From positions 1 to 54,992 of the forward strand of contig JALHMG010000037.1 in NCBI GenBank assembly GCA_022844135.1: a stretch of DNA of 54,992 nt. Direction: 5' to 3'. Position 1 is the stretch's first letter; each line of letters starts with the position of its first letter. The translations under genes were made by a program, and so were the position numbers. This stretch comes from Lysobacterales bacterium (GTDB lineage: Bacteria; Pseudomonadota; Gammaproteobacteria; Xanthomonadales; SZUA-5). A model generated the notes under the pieces. That model saw only the letters and a program-made list of their open reading frames with translations, searched no databases and was not told the origin of the DNA. Below, piece after piece: positions 17,386-25,200 of the stretch.

Positions 17386-18060
17386 CTATGCAGACCACAC
17401 GACCTCCAGATTGGGGCAGTGCTCGATCAACGCTGCCACCGGCAAGCCGTTTGCGTACGCACGCTCCAGCGTCGCCCGTTTGTCCTCACCAGAGATCGCA
17501 AGAACGACGCGTCGCGAATTCAGCAAACGCGACAAACTGAGCGTGATGCGCGGAAACGGGCCGGCGCTGGGCATCGGCCTGGGAATGATCGCCAATGCTG
17601 CCTTGGGTTGCGCTGGATCGAGCGCACGCGTGAGGTTGTCGGCGCCCGGAAACAGCGAAGCGAAATGACCGTCGGCGCCCATACCGAGCAGGACCGCATC
17701 GAAGGGCTCAGGGTGCCGAGCAAGCGCTTCTTCGGCAGGTGTCGCGTCCACCACCCCGCCCGCCTCCGCGGGCGTCAACGTTACCCAGCGCAAGCCACGC
17801 GCGTCGGCGAACGCCGCTTTCGCGGCCGCCAGATTGCAGTCGGGATGGTGGTGCGGAACCCAGCGCTCATCGGTGGGCACCGCGAGGACGTTCGACCAGT
17901 CGCCGATGCGCTCGCTCAAGCGTCGAAACACCGGGGGCGAAGTACGTCCACCGGCCAATGCCAGCCACGCGGCGCCGCGTTCGGTTAAGGCAGCGCGCAT
18001 CGAGCATTCGAGTCGATCGGCAACGTCGGCGGCGAGGTCTGATGCGATGGTGAAGTTCAT
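17386..18060 (-). CDS. pgl: 6-phosphogluconolactonase
   Basis: This 224-residue NagB/Pgl-type lactonase hydrolyses 6-phosphogluconolactone between Zwf and Edd. Signatures are LALAGGRTSPPVFRRL, PTDERWVPHHHPDCN and LLGMGADGHFASLFPGAD; RITLSLSRLLNSR also follows family spacing. The start at 18060 (MNFTIASDLA) gives normal length. It lies 151 bp after zwf and 136 bp before edd on the same strand. Confidence 0.95.
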   Translation of the reverse strand: MNFTIASDLAADVADRLECSMRAALTERGAAWLALAGGRTSPPVFRRLSERIGDWSNVLAVPTDERWVPHHHPDCNLAAAKAAFADARGLRWVTLTPAEAGGVVDATPAEEALARHPEPFDAVLLGMGADGHFASLFPGADNLTRALDPAQPKAALAIIPRPMPSAGPFPRITLSLSRLLNSRRVVLAISGEDKRATLERAYANGLPVAALIEHCPNLEVVWSA

Positions 18061-18211
18061 GTTGCCTCGTGGGTCGCGCCCTGACGCGACGCTGTTGTGT
18101 GTTCCCGCCAGACTTGGCAAGGCGTCCGTCGTTGCCTATGCCCGCAGCCGGCCGAATGCTGCAAGGGGTCGCTAACCGCATTGCGCCATGGCGCCTTCCG
18201 CGAAAGGCCGG

Positions 18212-19669
18212 TCACTCCCGCCAGCTAAAACCGTTACGCTCGATCAAGCCTACGGCACTCGACGGTCCCCAGGTGCCAGCCGGATAGTTCCTCGGCGCCA
18301 GGCCAGCGTGCTTCCAGCCGGCGAAGATACCGTCGACCCATTGCCATGCGACTTCGGTCTCGTCGCGACGCACGAACAAGGTGCCGTTGCCCTCGAGCGC
18401 ATCCAGATACAGCCGTTCGTAAGCCAAGCGTTTGCGCACGGTTTCGAAGGTCTCATGCAAATCCAGATCGAGCGCGACCTGGGAGAACTTCAAACCCGAG
18501 CGATCGAGCCCTGGCGTTTTGCTCATCAACATCAGCGATATGCGTTCCTCCGGTTGCAACTGGATCACCAGTGCGTTCGGCTCGATCAGTGCCCCGCCGA
18601 ATATCGAATGAGGTACAGCGCGGAACTGCAGGTAAATCTCAGTGGCCCGCCGCGGCATGCGTTTGCCCGTGCGCAGATAAAACGGCACGCCCGACCAGCG
18701 CCAGTTGTCGATATGCGCGCGCAGGGCGACGAAGGTTTCGGTTTGGCTCTGGCGGCCCAACTCGTCGCGGTAGCCGGGCACGGCGACGCCATCGATGGCG
18801 CCAGCGGTGTATTGCCCAGCAACGCTGTGCGTGGCGACATCGTCGCTATCGATAGGTCGCAGACTGCGCAGCACCTTGATCTTTTCATTGCGAACTGCGG
18901 CCGGATCGAAGTTGCTCGGAGGCTCCATCGCGGTCAAGCACAGCAGTTGCAGCAAATGGTTCTGCAACATATCGCGCATAGCGCCGGACTCGTCGTAGTA
19001 GTCGCCGCGCCCCTCCACACCGACGGTCTCGGCCACCGTGATCTGCACTTGCGCGATATGCCGCGCATTCCACAACGGCTCGAACAATGCATTGCCGAAA
19101 CGCAACGCGAGAAGGTTCTGCACACCCTCTTTGCCAAGGTAATGGTCAACGCGAAAGATGCGATCCTCGTCGAAGATCTGGCCGACTCCCGTGTTGATCT
19201 CGATCGCGCTTGCCAGGTCATGACCGATCGGTTTCTCGAGCATCACGCGCGTACCGGCGCCGCTCAAACCCGCGGCGCCCAGCGCCGAGCAAATCGCGCT
19301 GTACCAGCGCGGCGCGGTGGACAAATGGAAGACCACATCGCCGGTGCGCAATTGCCGAATGGTCTGGCACAGCGCCGCAAGTTCATTGCTGTTGTCGAGG
19401 CCCGCAGCCTGATAGCGCAGACGCGCGCACAGCGCGTCGATGTGCGTCGCATCGCGCTCGCCTGCCGGCACGCGCCGCTCAATCGCCTCGCGCACGTACA
19501 GCGCGAAGCCTTCCTGATCGAGCGCCGTACGACCGGTGCCCAGGATCGTCAAATCTGCCGGAAGCAGGGCATCGCGCTGCAAACCATAGAGCGACGGCAA
19601 CAACATGCGCTGCGCGAGATCGCCGGTGACGCCGAAGATGACGAGCAGTTGAGCGTTGTTGGCGGTCAT
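18212..19669 (-). CDS. zwf: Glucose-6-phosphate 1-dehydrogenase
   Basis: This 485-residue enzyme oxidises glucose-6-phosphate to the lactone with NAD(P). The N-terminal Rossmann loop is VIFGVTGDLAQRMLLPSLY, with Gln where many homologues have Lys or Arg. The active-site block is FRVDHYLGKEGVQNLLALRF, with the catalytic histidine and lysine in DHYLGKE. VPFYLRTGKRMPRR and YERLYLDALEGN further confirm the family. It is the first gene of zwf-pgl-edd-glk. Confidence 0.97.
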   Translation of the reverse strand: MTANNAQLLVIFGVTGDLAQRMLLPSLYGLQRDALLPADLTILGTGRTALDQEGFALYVREAIERRVPAGERDATHIDALCARLRYQAAGLDNSNELAALCQTIRQLRTGDVVFHLSTAPRWYSAICSALGAAGLSGAGTRVMLEKPIGHDLASAIEINTGVGQIFDEDRIFRVDHYLGKEGVQNLLALRFGNALFEPLWNARHIAQVQITVAETVGVEGRGDYYDESGAMRDMLQNHLLQLLCLTAMEPPSNFDPAAVRNEKIKVLRSLRPIDSDDVATHSVAGQYTAGAIDGVAVPGYRDELGRQSQTETFVALRAHIDNWRWSGVPFYLRTGKRMPRRATEIYLQFRAVPHSIFGGALIEPNALVIQLQPEERISLMLMSKTPGLDRSGLKFSQVALDLDLHETFETVRKRLAYERLYLDALEGNGTLFVRRDETEVAWQWVDGIFAGWKHAGLAPRNYPAGTWGPSSAVGLIERNGFSWRE

Positions 19670-19738
19670 GGCCTGACGAGTGCGGGAAAACGTCGGGAGT
19701 ATCGCCTGCGGCGTCGCTGGTTCGTGCTGTATACGATT

Positions 19739-20491
19739 TCAGCGCACCGGGTACACGGAGCTCACATTGCAATCGCCGAGCCGCGTAATGGTCAGACTGG
19801 CAGTGTCCCCGATCGCGTCGCCGGCGAGAATGGTTCCAGTCAGCGAAGTGGTGATGTCGCCGTAAAAGCGCGCGACATCCCCTGGGTTTCCGCAGACCAG
19901 ATCCAGCCCCATGTTGGAAACCAGAGACATCTGCGGCTGACGCGATTCTGGACAGGCGTTGGCGAATTCGATCGCGTACTCCTTGAATCCACCGTGCCGC
20001 TTCGGGCGGGTGACGACCCGCAGCCCTTCGGTTGTGGTGTTCCAGCCGACGATCTGGCTGGGGCGCACGCAGTACTCGAAGGAGCCCAGAAACCCACGCG
20101 GACGCTCGGCTTTGGTTTCGATCGCCGGCAGCATCGCGCCAGCGGCGCGATCCAGCGCCCGCGCCATCCGGGAAAATGACTTCGCATCGACAGGGTGAAC
20201 CGCCGTGATCGCACAACGCTTCGATCCGGTCTCCACATATTCATCGCCGGAACCACAGGCCCAGCCACCGCGCGTGAGCAGCCGACCGTCGTTGACTGCC
20301 TGTGAGCAATCGGCGTCGGTATCAATCTGCGCATAGGCGCCAGGAGTCGATATCAGCAGGGCGCGGTCGTTGAGCGCTCGCACCGACTGCACGTTTCGAG
20401 CATCGATGCACTGTGCCTGGGGTGGCGTTCGCTCAACGGCAAGCGCCGATGCCGACGACAAACAAAAGGCCATCAAAAGTGTGCTTCGCAT
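19739..20491 (-). CDS. Secreted protein of unknown function
   Basis: I do not recognise the family. The 250-residue protein starts with a good signal peptide, MRSTLLMAFCLSSASALA, cleaved about residue 18. The mature part has eight or so cysteines (for example QCIDAR, DCSQAV, GWACGSGD, RCAITA, YCVRPSQI), fitting a disulfide-bonded periplasmic or exported protein, and ends DCNVSSVYPVR. The start at 20491 rather than 20551 is chosen because it begins the signal peptide. It lies 69 bp upstream of zwf on the same strand but looks functionally unrelated. Confidence 0.7.
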   Translation of the reverse strand: MRSTLLMAFCLSSASALAVERTPPQAQCIDARNVQSVRALNDRALLISTPGAYAQIDTDADCSQAVNDGRLLTRGGWACGSGDEYVETGSKRCAITAVHPVDAKSFSRMARALDRAAGAMLPAIETKAERPRGFLGSFEYCVRPSQIVGWNTTTEGLRVVTRPKRHGGFKEYAIEFANACPESRQPQMSLVSNMGLDLVCGNPGDVARFYGDITTSLTGTILAGDAIGDTASLTITRLGDCNVSSVYPVR

Positions 20492-20584
20492 GCGAACTCC
20501 TGGCGACGTTGAACTCGATCCAGGATGCCGAAAAATCCCCGCACCAGACAATCTGGAGCTTGCGTCATTCAGCGGCGCTTTTCG

Positions 20585-20770
20585 TCAAGCCCTCGCCCAC
20601 CAGAGCGCCACTAACCCAGTGAGCATCAGCCCGAGCCCCAACCAACGCACCTGGCGATCCTCAAGCTCGCTCAATTGTCGCAGCGCCTCGCGCCATTGGC
20701 CCGGCGCAAGGAACGGCAGGATGCCCTCGATCACCAGAACGAGTGCGAGAGCGGCCCAAAGATCGCTCAC
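20585..20770 (-). CDS. DUF2065 family small membrane protein
   Basis: This 61-residue protein has two membrane helices (LWAALALVLVIEGILPFLAP and VRWLGLGLMLTGLVALWWAR) with the conserved EGILPFLAPGQWREAL loop of DUF2065 (YjeT-like). Such genes normally follow hflC, as here: its ATG overlaps the hflC stop by four bases. Its role in the HflKC complex is not known. Confidence 0.88.
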   Translation of the reverse strand: MSDLWAALALVLVIEGILPFLAPGQWREALRQLSELEDRQVRWLGLGLMLTGLVALWWARA

Positions 20771-21630
20771 CGGTTCGAAGTATCTTTGTTGAAGTACTCG
20801 AAAAACTCGCTATTGGGATCGAGCACCAGCACATTGCCCTGCTTGTTGAAGCTCTGCCGGTATGCTTCGAGACTGCGATGGAACGCGTAGAACTCCGGAT
20901 CGCGTCCGTAGGCAGCGGCATAAATTTCGGCGGCCTTCGCATCGCCCTCGCCGCGAATGCGCTGCGCGTCGCGATCAGCTTCGGCCAGAATCACCTGCAC
21001 CTGGCGATCGGCGTCAGCCTGAAGTCGCTCGCCGGCCTCGGCACCTTTAGAGCGAAGCGCGTTGGCGACCTGCGTACGCTCCGAGCGCATGCGCTGGAAC
21101 ACCGAGTCGAGCACCGCGTCGGGCAAATCGATGCGCTTGATGCGCACATCCACCACTTCGATTCCGAGCGCTGCCGCCGACTCGTTCGACGCGCCACGCA
21201 GGTTTTCCATCATCTCGTCGCGTTGGTCGGCGACCACCTGCTGCAACGTGCGCTTGTTGAATTCATCGCGCAGGCGATCTTTGACGATCTGGCCGAGGGT
21301 TTGCTGCGCACGCAGCTCGTCGCCTCGCGTGGCGCTGTAGTAGTTGGTGACGTCCTTGATGCGCCACTTGACCACCGAATCGACCAGCACGTCTTTCTTC
21401 TCGCTGGTCAGAAAACGCTCGGGCTGCGTATCAAGCGAAAGGATGCGGCGATCGAATTTGATGATGTTGTTGTAGATCGGCACCTTGAAGTGCAGGCCTG
21501 GCTTAAAGTCGGTGCGCACGATTTCGCCTAGGCGAAACATCACTGCGTATTGATCTTCGCGCACCGTGAATACGCTGGCGCCGATCAATACCAGCAGGGC
21601 AACAACAATCGGCAGAATCAGGTTCTTCAT
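20767..21630 (-). CDS. hflC: HflC, SPFH-domain subunit of the HflKC complex
   Basis: This 287-residue protein has an N-terminal membrane anchor (LILPIVVALLVLIGASVFTV) followed by an SPFH/band-7 domain exposed to the periplasm (REDQYAVMFRLGEIV, PGLHFKVPIYNNI) and a coiled-coil region (about 180-240). HflKC forms a large membrane assembly around FtsH and modulates its proteolysis. It lies one base after the hflK stop and overlaps the DUF2065 gene. Confidence 0.96.
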   Translation of the reverse strand: MKNLILPIVVALLVLIGASVFTVREDQYAVMFRLGEIVRTDFKPGLHFKVPIYNNIIKFDRRILSLDTQPERFLTSEKKDVLVDSVVKWRIKDVTNYYSATRGDELRAQQTLGQIVKDRLRDEFNKRTLQQVVADQRDEMMENLRGASNESAAALGIEVVDVRIKRIDLPDAVLDSVFQRMRSERTQVANALRSKGAEAGERLQADADRQVQVILAEADRDAQRIRGEGDAKAAEIYAAAYGRDPEFYAFHRSLEAYRQSFNKQGNVLVLDPNSEFFEYFNKDTSNR

Positions 21631-21631
21631 G

Positions 21632-22699
21632 TCAGGGGGCCCCTCCAGGAGTCATCGCGGCGCCGCTGCGTTCCGGTGGCGGCGGCATGACCAGCTTGTC
21701 GAGCGGCAGATACAGCATGTTATTGCCCTGGTCGCCGTCGATCAGTACTTTCGGCGATTTAGACAGCACTTCCTGCATCGTCTCCAGATACAGCCGCTTC
21801 CGGGTCACTTCAGGTGCTGCCCGATACTGCTCCGCGAGCAGGTTGAAACGCTTGGCCTCACCGTCGGCGCGCGCGATCACCGATTCCTTGTAGCCCTCTG
21901 CCTCTGCGAGCACGCGGGCCTTGCGGCCGTTGGCTTTGGGCACCACATCAGCCGCATAAGCGCGTGCGTTGTTGATTGCGCGCTGCTCGTCTTCGCGCGC
22001 CTTGATGGCATCGTCGAACGCGTCTTTGACTTGCTCAGGCACCATCACGTCCTGGAAGTTCACGATCGAAACGTTGATGCCGGCCTCGTAACTGTCGAGC
22101 AGCCGCTGCATGATCGTGCGCGCTTCGCTGGTGAACTCCAGGCGATTACCGACCTGAACATCGTCGAGCGAACGCGACCCCACGACCTGACGCACCGCAG
22201 CTTCCGCGACATGCGCCAGCGTCTCTTCGACATTGCGCACCTTGAACAAGAAGTTGCTGGCATCGCTCACGGTGTATTGCACGGCGAAGTCGATGTTGAC
22301 CAGATTTTCGTCGCGCGTGAGCATCGCTACCTTGCTGCTCATCGATCGAACCTGGGTGACATCAACGCGCTCCACGCGCTCGAAAGGACGCGGCAGCGTG
22401 AATTTCAAGCCAGGATCGAGGATGCGATCGGCCTCGCCGAACTGCAGCACAACACCACGCTCGCGCTGATCGATGACATGCATCGAATCGAACAGCGCCC
22501 AGATCACGATGACGCCGCCGATGAGGATGCCGATGCCGCCCGTCGGCACGGGTTCGGCGCCTTGAGCATTGCCACCGCGACGCGAGTTGCCGCCGCCGAA
22601 CAGCCCGGAAAGCCGCTGCTTCATCTGCTTCAGCATTTCTTCCAGGTCGGGCGGGCCAGACGGATTGCGGCGTCCGCCGCCCGGTTCATTCCATGCCAT
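21632..22699 (-). CDS. hflK: HflK, SPFH-domain subunit of the HflKC complex
   Basis: The 355 residues start MAWNEPGGG with a glycine-rich cytosolic tail containing DLEEMLKQMKQRLSGLFGGG. A membrane segment follows (GIGILIGGVIVIWALFDSMH), then the SPFH domain (VIDQRERGVVLQFGEADRIL) and a coiled coil. HflK partners HflC in controlling FtsH. The start at 22699 is the family start; the frame extends artificially to 22762. hfq and hflX, often upstream, are not here; a GspF-like gene is divergent instead. Confidence 0.96.
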   Translation of the reverse strand: MAWNEPGGGRRNPSGPPDLEEMLKQMKQRLSGLFGGGNSRRGGNAQGAEPVPTGGIGILIGGVIVIWALFDSMHVIDQRERGVVLQFGEADRILDPGLKFTLPRPFERVERVDVTQVRSMSSKVAMLTRDENLVNIDFAVQYTVSDASNFLFKVRNVEETLAHVAEAAVRQVVGSRSLDDVQVGNRLEFTSEARTIMQRLLDSYEAGINVSIVNFQDVMVPEQVKDAFDDAIKAREDEQRAINNARAYAADVVPKANGRKARVLAEAEGYKESVIARADGEAKRFNLLAEQYRAAPEVTRKRLYLETMQEVLSKSPKVLIDGDQGNNMLYLPLDKLVMPPPPERSGAAMTPGGAP

Positions 22700-22891
22700 T
22701 GGGTTAAGCTCCTGAGCGAACGGCCGAGCCGCCCATCGAAAGGTCTTGCCGATATGCGGCAATGTTGCGGAAGATCAAGGGTCGGGAGGATAGCGGGTTG
22801 GAATTCTGGATGTGAGTTGCAATTTGCCTTCAACGCCCGTGACAACAATGTCAAAGGAACATGGCCGATCGGTCGATTTCGAGATAGCGCG

Positions 22892-23890
22892 ATGCCTTTG
22901 GAAGCCTTGCCAGCCGAGGTTCGCGCCCGGCTGTTCGATCAATGGTCGGTCCTCGATGCGGCCGGTGTGCCGCCGCTGCAGGCGCTTGCGCAGCTCGGTG
23001 TGCCCTCGCTGTATCGAATGCGTTTGTCGTCCACCGCAGCGCTGCTCGCCAAAGGCCAGCCGCTGGCGACAGCTGCGCTCAGCGCGCGATTGTTCACGCA
23101 ACTTGAAACCAAGGTGGTTGCCGCCGCCAGCAATGCCGGCAGCCTCGAACGAGCGTTCAAGCGCCTGGCCGATCGGGCGCGGCGGGAACACGCGCGCGGC
23201 GCGGCGCTTATCACACGGCTGGTGGTCCCGTTGGCGCTGCTCGCCGCAATGCTGTTGATCATTCCATTGCCGTCGTTGATCGGCGGCCAACTCGGCGCCG
23301 GGCGCTATCTGCTGCAGAGTGTTGGCGTACTGGGCATGATCGGAGCGGCCATACTCGTGCTGCTGCGCGCGCAGCGGCAGGCGGCGATGAGCGGAACGGA
23401 TCACCTGGCCGGTATCGACAGCGCGGTTCTCAGCATCCCGTGGCTCGGCCGCCTGATTCGCCGCGATCAGCTCCAACAATTCGCGGACACGTTGGCGCTG
23501 CTGCTGGCGGCGGGAATACCCTTGCAGAGCGCACTGCCTGATGCAGCCGATACCGTCCGTTGGCCGAGCGTGCGTGCGCTGCTCCTCCGTTGGCAATCGG
23601 CAATGATGGCTGGATCGACCTTGGCGCAAGCCGCCAGCGCACATCCGATCGCCGACGCCGAGCCCTTGCTGGCAGCGATAGCGGCGGGCGAAGGCGCCGG
23701 TTCGCTCGCCGAGTCTCTCGGCCACTACGCGACACTGGCGGCGCAGGATGTCGAGTCGGACAAGAAACTGCTCGCCGACTGGATACCGCGCATCGTCTAC
23801 CTGTTGATCGTGCTGGCCGTCGCCAGCAGCCTCATCGGCGCATTCGGATCATTGCCTGGCGGCATCGACGGCGCGGTCAATGGTGAATAG
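22892..23890 (+). CDS. Orphan type II secretion F-domain (GspF/PilC-like) protein
   Basis: The 332-residue inner-membrane protein has two T2SF domains (about 10-135 and 180-310) and three hydrophobic segments (about 108-128, 138-158 and 300-322). Family features are VVAAASNAGSLERAFKRLAD and QFADTLALLLAAGIPLQSAL, the second-domain helix, then AIAAGEGAGSLAESLGHYAT. GspF/PilC proteins are platform proteins of type II secretion or type IV pili. No ATPase, pilin or secretin gene is nearby, and the protein is shorter than the usual 400 residues. The last codons lie in an inverted repeat (see repeat entry). Confidence 0.82.
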   Translation: MPLEALPAEVRARLFDQWSVLDAAGVPPLQALAQLGVPSLYRMRLSSTAALLAKGQPLATAALSARLFTQLETKVVAAASNAGSLERAFKRLADRARREHARGAALITRLVVPLALLAAMLLIIPLPSLIGGQLGAGRYLLQSVGVLGMIGAAILVLLRAQRQAAMSGTDHLAGIDSAVLSIPWLGRLIRRDQLQQFADTLALLLAAGIPLQSALPDAADTVRWPSVRALLLRWQSAMMAGSTLAQAASAHPIADAEPLLAAIAAGEGAGSLAESLGHYATLAAQDVESDKKLLADWIPRIVYLLIVLAVASSLIGAFGSLPGGIDGAVNGE

Positions 23891-23993
23891 TCGATGGGAA
23901 AGCATACAGGGCGACGGATTGTTGCAGGGAAAGCGGCCGAATCGTTGCGGCGGGCAAAAGCCTTCCCATTGACCATTGACCATTCACTATTGA
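23875..23993. repeat. Imperfect inverted repeat of ATTGACC-type units before dinB
   Basis: The left copy (23875-23903) reads GGTCAATGGTGAATAG and continues to GATGGGAAAGC, covering the GspF-like stop codon. The right copy (23960-23993) has GCCTTCCCATTGACCATTGA and then CCATTCACTATTGA. They are imperfect reverse complements. The right copy has ATTGACC in tandem, and TTGACCATTG follows again at 24001. The copies may have spread as a short intergenic repeat. Confidence 0.55.
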
Positions 23994-24031
23994 CTGCTTT
24001 TTGACCATTGCCCAAGACGCTCAAAGCAGCC

Positions 24032-25093
24032 ATGCAGCGCAAGATCGTCCACATCGACATGGATGCCTTTTATGCCTCGGTGGAGCAGCGCGACGATCCG
24101 ACGCTGCGCGGCAAGCCGGTGGTGGTGGCGTGGCGCGGGGCGCGCAGCGTGGTGTGCGCGGCGAGCTATGAAGCGCGCACCTTCGGTGTGCGCTCGGCGA
24201 TGCCGGCGGTGCGCGCCGAACGCTTGTGCCCGGAGGCGATTTTCGTGCCCCCGGATTTTGTGCGCTATCGCGCCGTGTCGCAGCACGTCCGCGAGATTTT
24301 CGCGCGACACACCACGCTGATCGAACCGCTCTCGCTCGATGAAGCCTATCTCGATGTCACCGAAAACCTGCAGGCGTTGCCGAGCGCCACGGCGGTCGCG
24401 CGGTCGATCCGCGCGGCAATCCGCGACGAGTTGTCGCTGACCGCTTCGGCGGGCGTGGCGTACAACAAGTTCCTCGCCAAGATCGCGTCGGATTGGCGTA
24501 AACCCAACGGCCTGTTCGTGATTCGCCCAGAACAGGCCATCGACTTTCTAACGCCGCTGTCGGTGGGCCGACTACCCGGCGTCGGCAAAGTGATGGAAAA
24601 GCGTTTAATCGAGATAGGCGCAACGACGATCGGCGAGTTGCGCGCGATCGCACCGCTGGAGCTGATGCGCCGCTTTGGGCGTTGGGGTCAGCGCCTTCAT
24701 GAGCTGTCTTTCGGAGTCGACGAGCATCCGGTGTGCGCCGAGCGGCAAACCCAGTCGATCTCGGCAGAAGACACTTTCGCTAGCGATCTGACGCTGGTCG
24801 AGGTCAGGCCAATGATTGCACCGCTGGCCGCCAAGGTCTGGCGAGCAGCGATCAAAGAATCGCGCGTCGCGCGCACCGTGGTTTTGAAACTGAAGACGGC
24901 CGAGTTTCGGATTCTGACGCGCAGCGAAACGCCCGCGAGGGCGCCAGGGAGCGAGGGCGAACTGGCCGGTCTGGCGAACGCCCTCACGCTTCGCGTTGGC
25001 CTTCCCGAGCGAACCCGGTTTCGCCTCGTCGGCGTCGGCTTGAGCGGCTTCACCGATCACGACGCCGGGCCGCAGCTCGAGTTCGGTATTTGA
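24032..25093 (+). CDS. dinB: DNA polymerase IV
   Basis: This 353-residue Y-family translesion polymerase begins QRKIVHIDMDAFYASVEQRD with the metal ligand Asp9. The catalytic pair Asp103-Glu104 lies in PLSLDEAYLDVT, the same numbering as the E. coli enzyme. The helix-hairpin-helix motif is GRLPGVGKVMEKRLIEIGAT and the little-finger domain runs to the end. The C-terminus PQLEFGI resembles the beta-clamp binding tail (QLxLF/QxxLF type). The start at 24032 is preferred over a TTG at 24008. No LexA box is obvious upstream; the spacer holds ATTGACC repeats. Confidence 0.96.
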   Translation: MQRKIVHIDMDAFYASVEQRDDPTLRGKPVVVAWRGARSVVCAASYEARTFGVRSAMPAVRAERLCPEAIFVPPDFVRYRAVSQHVREIFARHTTLIEPLSLDEAYLDVTENLQALPSATAVARSIRAAIRDELSLTASAGVAYNKFLAKIASDWRKPNGLFVIRPEQAIDFLTPLSVGRLPGVGKVMEKRLIEIGATTIGELRAIAPLELMRRFGRWGQRLHELSFGVDEHPVCAERQTQSISAEDTFASDLTLVEVRPMIAPLAAKVWRAAIKESRVARTVVLKLKTAEFRILTRSETPARAPGSEGELAGLANALTLRVGLPERTRFRLVGVGLSGFTDHDAGPQLEFGI

Positions 25094-25200
25094 GATCCTG
25101 GTGCCTCGCAGAAGCGAGCTGATGGCAACCGACGCTCTCGAAAAGGCTGCTGTAGCGACGTCGACAAAGCCGATCGGCAATCCACATCGAAGGCACACGA

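Noticed and set aside
15267-17540. 757-codon plus-strand reading frame opposite glk/edd
   Set aside because: It is the antisense shadow of edd and glk; the translation is arginine/alanine/histidine-rich with no domain, and the minus strand encodes clear enzymes.
18188-20179. 663-codon plus-strand frame opposite zwf
   Set aside because: Zwf on the other strand is unmistakable; the long open antisense frame follows from GC-rich codon bias.
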